A stretch of 51,347 nt of DNA, taken from assembly GCA_902472795.1 (NCBI GenBank), contig CABROZ010000001.1, positions 1 to 51,347 on the forward strand, given 5' to 3'. This DNA is from an uncultured Bacteroides sp. Lineage in GTDB: Bacteria > Bacteroidota > Bacteroidia > Bacteroidales > Bacteroidaceae. The notes beneath the pieces are model-generated. The model saw only the letters and a list, made by a program, of their open reading frames with translations, was not told the DNA's origin and searched no databases. The translations under genes and the position numbers were made by a program. The stretch's first letter is position 1. The number at the start of each line of letters is the position of its first letter. This document shows positions 36,001 through 41,817 of this stretch, one piece after another.

Positions 36001-36304
36001 CATCTTCTTTCAGTTCTACATTAATAACAGTTTGATTACCTACTGTAATTTCTTGGGTAGAAAAACCGATAAAGGTGAATACCAATACGGATTTCGGTCC
36101 CTCCACTTTTAACGAATAGTTTCCGTTCAGGTCGGTAATGGTTCCTACCGTGGTACCTTTTACCTGAACATTTACACCAGGCATTCCTTCTTTTAAATTA
36201 TCCACTACTTTACCTGTAATGGTCTGCCCTTGAGCCAGTGCTCCAACTGAGAACACTAACATTGAAACCACACATAAACAGAAATACTTTAATTGTGCTT
36301 TCAT
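33098..36304 (-). CDS. SusC/RagA-family TonB-dependent outer-membrane glycan transporter
   Basis: A 1068-residue protein from ATG 36304 (MKAQLKYF), followed by a signal peptide ending near GALAQ (residue 25); the 13 extra upstream codons lack signal character. A carboxypeptidase-regulatory-like domain (about 28-105) is followed by EEVVVVGYG, the plug domain (SITIRGASSL, PLYVIDNVP) and a large beta-barrel ending NVTF, a typical outer-membrane C-terminus. There is no N-terminal STN domain, which fits control by the adjacent HTCS instead of a sigma/anti-sigma pair. It imports oligosaccharides using TonB energy. First gene of the nine-gene operon; promoter box at 36388-36395. Confidence 0.96.
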   Translation of the reverse strand: MKAQLKYFCLCVVSMLVFSVGALAQGQTITGKVVDNLKEGMPGVNVQVKGTTVGTITDLNGNYSLKVEGPKSVLVFTFIGFSTQEITVGNQTVINVELKEDAQALEEVVVVGYGTARKGDLTGALTTMRPDPNDASKASSLDNLLSGKVAGLVVSSSSSAVGAASSITIRGASSLRGDNQPLYVIDNVPQASAGEFSSSGISGDFQINQDPLAALNPSDIEDITILKDASSTAIYGSRGANGVILITTKKGKQGKAKVNVSANFTIAEPTRLMEMTNLYEHANYVNSRISNGQYPFYIVGDEVRYVYNDALAKYDPNNPETYHLIQYRNWQKEIYQSAFSQNYSVSVNGGSDKMTYYISANFKDINGTVKQTGLKQGDLRANIGMDLSKTVHLNMTFSGSLRQNNMMAGGSTLGGSTTAISRTALDYAPFEMPEDDPSFQAETKTTIFSWLNDYEDVTNDKTFNMSMDLSWKILKNLQYNLRVGGNMNINDRSRWYGMQLYQGMNNNGYLALSDLNKSNYSVENVLNYNTKLGSIANLDATVGVTYDAYKFLNKNVIGTQFTMFDLRENGIHMAGNVQHQEPIQRDYQLLSYLGRINLSFLDKYLVTASLRADGSSKFAKGNRWGYFPSASLAWRMEQEEFMKDINWLNQLKVRVSYGVTGNQSINPYSTFSMYGGGTNHYADGSGNQLATLTITNLPNTGLTWEKTSSWNAGIDFGLFRSRLSGTIDFYVKRTDDLLISRNLPGSAGFSSTYYNQGSLDNKGVELTLNAQIIDSKDWKWSVTGNFGKNKSKIVNLGLLPTEFGCLGERIGYYGNTLGDHFGVGHVFLQGEEPGLFLGYVTQGIVQEEDITDQGVRYTKPDGTIGYYQNVLGQKPVAGDVKFVDFDDNGSIDTSDRNIIGNPNPGFTYGFQTSLSWKDLSFSASFSGVQDRDIINVNNRYINTPGTKAGTISKKAYEGMWTPENKSNLYPSSNFIVQNMVMDRYVEDGSYLRCSDITLNYVLPKSWMKKVGLQNTSVFASVKNAFIITNYGGYDPEVNSFAFDGLRPGVDMNSYPTPRQYIFGLNVTF

Positions 36305-36387
36305 TAATACTAAGTTTTTAGTTAAACATGAAATTGAGAACATTCATTTTTGTTTGTTTTTATTGTTTCTAAACGAAAATCACATTG

Positions 36388-36395
36388 CAAATTTA
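36388..36395 (-). promoter_or_regulatory. -7 promoter box for susC operon
   Basis: On the minus strand this is TAAATTTG, an exact TAnnTTTG match, giving a leader of about 75 nt to the start at 36304. The -33 region is poor, as expected for an activator-dependent promoter. Confidence 0.55.
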
Positions 36396-36436
36396 CAATT
36401 GATTACTTTTGTTCACATCCGTAAATAACTATTTTA

Positions 36437-36533
36437 CTTCCACTTTTGGCTAAGTAGTCATTATTAGTCGTTTATATGTTTGTTTTTGGAAGTTTCGCAG
36501 GCTTCCACTTTTGATTTTTCACTTCCACTTTTG
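36437..36533. promoter_or_regulatory. Three copies of CTTCCACTTTTG, candidate HTCS operators
   Basis: Exact copies of this 12-mer occur at 36437-36448, 36502-36513 and 36522-36533, all in the susC-HTCS intergenic region and in the same orientation. The last two are spaced 20 bp start to start, about two helical turns. The third covers the -33 TTTG of the HTCS promoter, and the first lies upstream of the susC promoter. This placement suits an AraC-type regulator that activates susC and controls its own gene. Confidence 0.6.
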
Positions 36534-36561
36534 ACTATTTTCCGATATTTATATACCTTTG
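36530..36561 (+). promoter_or_regulatory. HTCS promoter
   Basis: TTTG at 36530-36533 and TACCTTTG at 36554-36561 with 20-bp spacing match the Bacteroides -33/-7 consensus. The -7 box ends 20 bp before the start codon at 36582. Confidence 0.65.
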
Positions 36562-36581
36562 TGTTAAGAAAAGGACCTGTT

Positions 36582-39500
36582 ATGAGAAATACATTACGAT
36601 ATATCTTTTTATTGTTAATCGTGTGCCTTACAATCGGAGATCAGTTGTATGCCACCAGTAACTATAGTTTCACCCAGATTGGTTTGCAACAGGGAATGCC
36701 TTCGTATGTCAATTATGTATTCGAGGAAAGTAATGGGGTCATCTGGTTGGATACGTCTAACGGGCTGATACGTTATGATGGCAAAGAACTGAAACATTAT
36801 ACAATTCCTCTGGTCGGTTCGGAGTATTCATATAGGCGAATCATGCAGATTGTTGAAGATAAAAACCGTCAGTTGTGGTTTCTGACAGTTAACGGACTTG
36901 CCAGATATTCGCGAGAGAATGACGAATTCTCATCCTGTTACTCAACCGACGGGCAGTTGGTCGTAGCAGGTGCGGTTTGTAAGATAGAAGACGGACTTAT
37001 TTTGGGGGCTACTGATCGGCTGTACAAGTATAGCTATGACTCCGGTAAGATTGATGTGTTTGCCGAGCTTCATTATAAAGATAATTTCTTGATACAAAGG
37101 ATGAAGTTTTGGGATTCGCATACATTGATTTGCTCCAATAGGGAAAAAGATATTCTGCTGTTCGATATTGATAGAAAGAAAGTGCAACCTGCTTTTTTCT
37201 CAGGAACCAATAATTTTGCAGATCTCTGCATCGACAATCAAGGATATTTATGGGTCACTGATTACAATAACGGCTTAAAAAGATTTGCAAGGGATGGCAG
37301 ACTCATTGCTCACTACACTACTCAGAACTCAGGGCTTAGTAGCGACCTGGTGCTGTGTGTTACATTGATAAACGGATGTATTTGGGCCGGTACAGATGGT
37401 GGTGGCATCAATATTATCAATCCGGATAATGAAAGCATACAGGTACTTGAACATGAATCAGGCAATATCCATACATTGCCTGTTAATACCATCCTGCATA
37501 TACATGGTAGCGAGAAGGGTAACAATGTATGGCTGGGTACGACACGAGGCGGATTGATAAATGTCAGAGAAACCAATATGGTTACTTTTTCCAGTGTAGC
37601 ATTGGGTAACAGGAAGGGGCTGAGCGAAAATACTGTTCTCTCGTTGTATCAGGAACCCGGCTCTCACGACATTTGGATAGGAACCGATGGTGGCGGAATC
37701 AATAAGTTGGATGAGGAACGGAATGAGATTCTGCATTATCCTACTACGTGGGGCGATAAAGTTGTGTCTATATGTGGATATTCGTCCTCAGAATTGCTTG
37801 TCTCCATTTTCTCAAAAGGCTTTTTCCTTTTCAATAAACATACGGGTGCAAAGCGTGCCTTTAGGTTAACGCAGAATAAGTTGAGTGACTATATCAAGTA
37901 CAGTCGTCTTTCGACTAATGTATATAATGAAACTGATGACGCCATTCTGTTGCTGACCAATCCGGTCACTCGTTATTACATTTCAACGGGCAGGACGGAA
38001 GAAGTTGTCAACGGCACTCCGGGAATACCACAGGGAATGCTTTGCAGCGCAGGTAGTGACAGTCTGTATTCTTACTTTCATAATACTCAAAATCTTTATA
38101 GAATACCGAAAGGCGGAAAACAACTCCAGTCTATGTTTCATTCCGATACGGCTTATTTCATAAATTCTGTTTCGTTAGATCAGAAGGGCACCTTTTGGAT
38201 TACGGGCAGTGAGGGCTTGTTTACTTTTAGGGAGGGTAAACTGGCACATATCGAAAGCTCGTTGTTTCGGGAGGCTAAGTCTGTCTTGTGCGACGAGAAT
38301 GGTTGTGTCTGGATTGGTGCAGGGCAGGATTTGTTTGCCTATCACCCCGAAGAGAAAAAATTCATATTGTATGGCGAGGCTGACGGATTGCTGAGGAATG
38401 AGTATTTGCAGAAACCTAAGCTCCTGTCCAACGCCCGGCGGGTTTATATGGGGGGAGTCAACGGGTTGCTTTGCATTGATGCTGCCGCCGACGAGCTGAA
38501 GCTGACTGACGAACGGGATGCCGAAGTGGTTCTTTTGGATTTCTCGGCCGGTGGCGAGAACCTGATGGGGCGATTGGATGATGGGAAGATATCGCTGCCG
38601 TGGAATTGCCGCAACATACAGTTGCGTTTTTTGGTCGAAGGAGATGATATCCTGCGTCCGCGTCTCCTCCATTATACGCTCGATAACCGACCGGAAAACG
38701 CAATTACGAGCTACGACACCGAGCTGAACATTCCTTCGTTGGCATCGGGCACTTATCCCATCCGTGTCAGCTATACGAAGAAAGACGGTGGCTGGTCGCA
38801 AAGCCAGAAGGTGCTTACATTGGTCATATTGCCGCCATGGTACAAATCCTGGTGGTTCATCACGCTGTTGGGCGTATTGTGTATGTTGCTTGTCTATTGG
38901 GCCATTGTTTCGGCTTTGCGTAAGAAAGACAACCGCATTAAATGGATGTTGAAGGAGCACGAACAGGCTATCTATGAGGAAAAGGTCCGATTCCTTATCA
39001 ACATCAGTCACGAACTGCGTACTCCGCTCACGTTGATATATGCGCCGCTGAAGAAGGTTATCGATTCCATTCAGCCAGCCGATCCTTATTTCAAGCAATT
39101 GAATATAGCCTTTAAGCAGGCACAACGGATGAAGGATCTTATCAGTATGGTACTCGATGCCAGGAAGATGGAAATGACCATGACCAAGTTGGACATACAA
39201 AGCTACGACCTGAACCAGTGGATCGAGGAAGTATGTGCTAATTTTGCCGACAGTGAGAGTGATACCAATAAAATAGAGTTGCAACTCGACGACAAGATAG
39301 GGCGGGTGGCTTTCGACAAGGAGAAGTGTATTGTCATTCTTTCCAATCTGTTGATGAATGCCATCAAACACAGTCCAGCTAAATCGCCTGTCCGTGTGCG
39401 TACCGAACGGACGGAAGACGGGCAGTATATCCGTATTTCAGTGTCCGACCAAGGTATCGGGTTGAAAAACGTCGATCCGGACAAGTTGTTTGTACGGTTC

Positions 39501-40538
39501 TATCAGGGAAATTCCGAACAGGGTGGAAGTGGCATCGGATTGTCGTACTCTAAGATTCTGGTCGAACTGCATAAGGGTAAAATCGGTGCTTACAACAATC
39601 CGGATAAGGGAGCGACTTTCTACTTCGAGTTGCCGCTCTCGCAGACTGTTGCCGGAGACATCCCGAAAAACAATGCCTACCTGAACGAACTGCTGTCGTC
39701 GCAGTCGTCCATCGATATCGCTATGCCTGACAAGGACAAAATAAGCAGTGTTCATCTGAAGGACTATGTGATATTGGTGGTGGACGACAACAAGGCCTTG
39801 GTTGACTACCTTGTTGATGACTTGAAGGAGTTGTTCAAGCGGGTCTTGGTGGCCTACGATGGTGAGCAGGCGTACAAGATAGCTTGCGAAGAGAATCCGG
39901 ACATCATTGTCAGTGATGTGATGATGCCGGTCATGAACGGATATGAGTTATGCAAGGCTGTCAAGGAAAATATTGCCGTTAGCCACATTCCCTTTATCCT
40001 GTTGACTGCCAGAAACGATGAGGCCAGTCGGCAGTATGGTTACATGCTGGGTGCCGACAGTTATCTGGAAAAACCGTTCGAAATGAAAGAACTGCTGGCA
40101 AAGATTGTCAATAAGCTCTATAACCGTGTGCAGACCCGTCGGCATTATCAGCAGGTGGGGAGTCAGCCTGTGCTTGGTGAGAATGATCTGACGAAGAAAG
40201 ATACCTCTTTTATGGACAAGCTGAACCAGATCATCGTGGACAATCTGGATAATACGGAGCTTGATATTCCTTTCCTGTGCAAGCAGATCGGCATGAGCCG
40301 TGCTTCGCTTTACAACAAGCTGAAGGCCATTACCGATATGGGTGCCAACGACTACATTAATAAGATCAGGATTGAGCAAGCCATGAAACTGATAGCGGAA
40401 GGTAATCTTAATTTTACTGAGATTTCGGAGAAAGTGGGTTTTGCTTCGGCACGCTATTTCAGTACTTCGTTCAAGCAATACACGGGGAAGACGCCTACCC
40501 AATATAAGAAAGAAGCAGAAGGCGGGCATTCTGTCTGA
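36582..40538 (+). CDS. Hybrid two-component system (HTCS) sensor kinase/AraC-type regulator
   Basis: A 1318-residue protein from ATG 36582 (MRNTLRYIF), preceded by a consensus promoter; the longer frame starts upstream of that promoter and is unlikely. Order: signal/anchor helix; periplasmic two-fold Reg_prop beta-propeller with repeats such as GVIWLDTSNGLIRYDG and DIWIGTDGGGINKLD; Y_Y_Y domain ending near residue 745; one TM helix at about 757-779. The HisKA phospho-His is H810 in ISHELRTP. The HATPase domain has NLLMNAIKHSP, DQGIGLK and GGSGIGLSYSK. The receiver has D1068-D1069 and phospho-acceptor D1112. The C-terminal AraC HTH ends FKQYTGKTPTQYKKE. All key residues are present. Such proteins bind a PUL oligosaccharide in the periplasm and activate the adjacent susC operon. 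Confidence 0.96.
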   Translation: MRNTLRYIFLLLIVCLTIGDQLYATSNYSFTQIGLQQGMPSYVNYVFEESNGVIWLDTSNGLIRYDGKELKHYTIPLVGSEYSYRRIMQIVEDKNRQLWFLTVNGLARYSRENDEFSSCYSTDGQLVVAGAVCKIEDGLILGATDRLYKYSYDSGKIDVFAELHYKDNFLIQRMKFWDSHTLICSNREKDILLFDIDRKKVQPAFFSGTNNFADLCIDNQGYLWVTDYNNGLKRFARDGRLIAHYTTQNSGLSSDLVLCVTLINGCIWAGTDGGGINIINPDNESIQVLEHESGNIHTLPVNTILHIHGSEKGNNVWLGTTRGGLINVRETNMVTFSSVALGNRKGLSENTVLSLYQEPGSHDIWIGTDGGGINKLDEERNEILHYPTTWGDKVVSICGYSSSELLVSIFSKGFFLFNKHTGAKRAFRLTQNKLSDYIKYSRLSTNVYNETDDAILLLTNPVTRYYISTGRTEEVVNGTPGIPQGMLCSAGSDSLYSYFHNTQNLYRIPKGGKQLQSMFHSDTAYFINSVSLDQKGTFWITGSEGLFTFREGKLAHIESSLFREAKSVLCDENGCVWIGAGQDLFAYHPEEKKFILYGEADGLLRNEYLQKPKLLSNARRVYMGGVNGLLCIDAAADELKLTDERDAEVVLLDFSAGGENLMGRLDDGKISLPWNCRNIQLRFLVEGDDILRPRLLHYTLDNRPENAITSYDTELNIPSLASGTYPIRVSYTKKDGGWSQSQKVLTLVILPPWYKSWWFITLLGVLCMLLVYWAIVSALRKKDNRIKWMLKEHEQAIYEEKVRFLINISHELRTPLTLIYAPLKKVIDSIQPADPYFKQLNIAFKQAQRMKDLISMVLDARKMEMTMTKLDIQSYDLNQWIEEVCANFADSESDTNKIELQLDDKIGRVAFDKEKCIVILSNLLMNAIKHSPAKSPVRVRTERTEDGQYIRISVSDQGIGLKNVDPDKLFVRFYQGNSEQGGSGIGLSYSKILVELHKGKIGAYNNPDKGATFYFELPLSQTVAGDIPKNNAYLNELLSSQSSIDIAMPDKDKISSVHLKDYVILVVDDNKALVDYLVDDLKELFKRVLVAYDGEQAYKIACEENPDIIVSDVMMPVMNGYELCKAVKENIAVSHIPFILLTARNDEASRQYGYMLGADSYLEKPFEMKELLAKIVNKLYNRVQTRRHYQQVGSQPVLGENDLTKKDTSFMDKLNQIIVDNLDNTELDIPFLCKQIGMSRASLYNKLKAITDMGANDYINKIRIEQAMKLIAEGNLNFTEISEKVGFASARYFSTSFKQYTGKTPTQYKKEAEGGHSV

Positions 40539-40562
40539 TTCAGTCGGTTATTGTTTGCGGAT

Positions 40563-40604
40563 ATTTTCCCAGTTGGAGAAATCTTTTTCCTTAACTGGGA
40601 AAAT
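40563..40604 (+). terminator. Hairpin after HTCS gene
   Basis: A perfect 12-bp inverted repeat, ATTTTCCCAGTT (40563-40574) with AACTGGGAAAAT (40593-40604), lies 25 bp past the HTCS stop. No long T tract follows, so termination is likely but not certain. Confidence 0.5.
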
Positions 40605-40667
40605 AATTGGTGGGAATTTCGTTGTCGGATTGCAACATTCGGTGAGCCTGTGGCGCATTAAAAAGAA

Positions 40668-40741
40668 TTAGGCACAGACTACTCACCTTCCTGTCATTAT
40701 GAATAAATCTTCTGACTTCGAAGTGTGTATTCTGTGCCTAA
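40668..40741. repeat. TTAGGCAC-type inverted repeat, degenerate copy
   Basis: TTAGGCACAGA (40668-40678) is complemented exactly at 40731-40741, and pairing continues imperfectly inward for about 10 bp. It resembles the perfect element at 51243-51320 in outer sequence and layout. Confidence 0.5.
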
Positions 40742-40793
40742 AAAAGACATTTTTCAAAAAGTGTCATTTAAAGGGCTGATTATTATATCTTTG

Positions 40794-40882
40794 CGGAAAG
40801 AGTGGGATTCAAACCCACGGAACAGCAAAAGCCGTTCGCCGGATTTCGAGTCCGGTCCATTCGATCACTCTGGCATCTTTCC
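40794..40882 (-). tRNA. tRNA-Ser (anticodon CGA)
   Basis: The minus strand folds as a class II tRNA. The acceptor stem is GGAAAGA/TCTTTCC, with a discriminator G as expected for serine. The anticodon stem CCGGA/TCCGG encloses CTCGAAA with anticodon CGA, which reads UCG. A long variable arm and a T-arm (GTGGGTTTGAATCCCAC) follow. The 3' CCA is not encoded. A consensus -7 box lies just upstream. Confidence 0.95.
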
Positions 40883-40897
40883 TTCCTTTTGACGGTG

Positions 40898-40905
40898 CAA
40901 AGGTA
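40898..40905 (-). promoter_or_regulatory. -7 promoter box for tRNA-Ser
   Basis: On the minus strand this reads TACCTTTG, an exact TAnnTTTG match, 15 bp upstream of the mature tRNA 5' end. Confidence 0.65.
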
Positions 40906-41086
40906 AGATTTTCTTTTATTCGTTATACATTTCCCGCAGTTTTTTTGCGATTTTCTTTCTATTTCCTGCTTTGGGGGCTGATTGCCCGTGAGTGGATGTG
41001 GCTGTCGAGGTTCGTTTTTGGAGTCTGTTTGAGGAGAAAATGAACATTTTAGGCTGTATTGTTGTTCTTTTCTTCAGGATTATTCA

Positions 41087-41094
41087 TATATTTG
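41087..41094 (+). promoter_or_regulatory. -7 promoter box for outer-membrane barrel gene
   Basis: TATATTTG matches TAnnTTTG exactly, 26 bp before the start codon at 41121. A TTG at 41062-41064 is a possible -33 at a slightly long spacing of 22 bp. Confidence 0.55.
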
Positions 41095-41120
41095 TTGCAA
41101 ATCCTTAAATAATTAGAGTT

Positions 41121-41705
41121 ATGAAAAAGTTTTTTGGTGTATTTTTAGTGGCCATCTGCTGCCTGGCAATGGCTACGCCTGCACAGGCGCAACTGTTGAA
41201 GTGGGGTCTGAAAGGCGGTGTGAACATGTCGAAGATAGATTGGGATGGTGGTGCTAAGGGGAATAAGGATAATAGTACCGGTTTCTTTATTGGTCCAATG
41301 GCTGAGCTGACAGTTCCGTTGATTGGTTTGGGCATTGATGGTGCGTTGATGTATTCGCAACGTGGTGAAAATGAATGGAAACAGCAGGGTATTGAAATTC
41401 CTGTCAATCTGAAATATACTATCGGCTTGGGTAGTATTTTGGGCGTTTATGTAGCTGCCGGACCGGACTTCTTCTTTAATTTCAAGGATACCAAGTGGGA
41501 AGGTTTCGATACGAAAGCTACGCAGGTAGGATTGAATATCGGTGCCGGTGTGAAATTGGTTCAGCACTTGCAGATCGGTGTAAACTATCAGATCCCTCTG
41601 GGTGACAGTTTCTCGTGGAAGGGTATTGGCGAAGCCATTAGCGATGAAATAGGTGGCAACGGAAAAACGAAAACCTGGCAGATTTCATTGGCTTATCTTT
41701 TCTAA
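41121..41705 (+). CDS. Small porin-family outer-membrane beta-barrel protein
   Basis: A 194-residue protein with a signal peptide (ending near AQAQ, residue 22-24) and then alternating amphipathic strands such as LLKWGLKGGVNMSKIDW. It ends KTWQISLAYLF with the C-terminal aromatic residue typical of outer-membrane barrels. It resembles the OMP_b-brl_2 porin family, giving about eight strands for its length. The family is broad and its role here is unknown; it is more likely a structural or stress-related barrel than a specific transporter. It stands alone with its own promoter, and a perfect hairpin follows it before priA. Confidence 0.85.
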   Translation: MKKFFGVFLVAICCLAMATPAQAQLLKWGLKGGVNMSKIDWDGGAKGNKDNSTGFFIGPMAELTVPLIGLGIDGALMYSQRGENEWKQQGIEIPVNLKYTIGLGSILGVYVAAGPDFFFNFKDTKWEGFDTKATQVGLNIGAGVKLVQHLQIGVNYQIPLGDSFSWKGIGEAISDEIGGNGKTKTWQISLAYLF

Positions 41706-41731
41706 AGAATATATTTTCCCTTATTGGGGGC

Positions 41732-41784
41732 GAGGGTGTATCAAATTAAAAGGAGACCGCAGTTTCTTAATTTGATACACCCTC
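41732..41784. repeat. 18-bp perfect inverted repeat, GGGTGTATCAAATTA family
   Basis: GAGGGTGTATCAAATTAA (41732-41749) is exactly complemented at 41767-41784 with a 17-nt loop. It lies between the barrel gene and priA and may end the former transcript. The reverse complement of 41759-41784 matches 51212-51237 at 24 of 26 bases, so it belongs to a dispersed family. Confidence 0.7.
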
Positions 41785-41801
41785 TTTCTGTCTTTTTGTC
41801 G

Positions 41802-41809
41802 TATCTTTG
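41802..41809 (+). promoter_or_regulatory. -7 promoter box for priA
   Basis: TATCTTTG matches TAnnTTTG exactly and ends only 8 bp before the priA ATG (41818). The transcript would therefore start within a few bases of the start codon. Confidence 0.6.
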
Positions 41810-41817
41810 TCGGCACG

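Noticed and set aside
36305..36581. Invertible promoter controlling the PUL
   Set aside because: The repeated 12-mers are direct, not inverted, and no site-specific recombinase lies nearby.
40794..40882. tRNA-Ser as an integration site for a mobile element
   Set aside because: No integrase, no duplicated tRNA 3' end and no phage or conjugative genes nearby.
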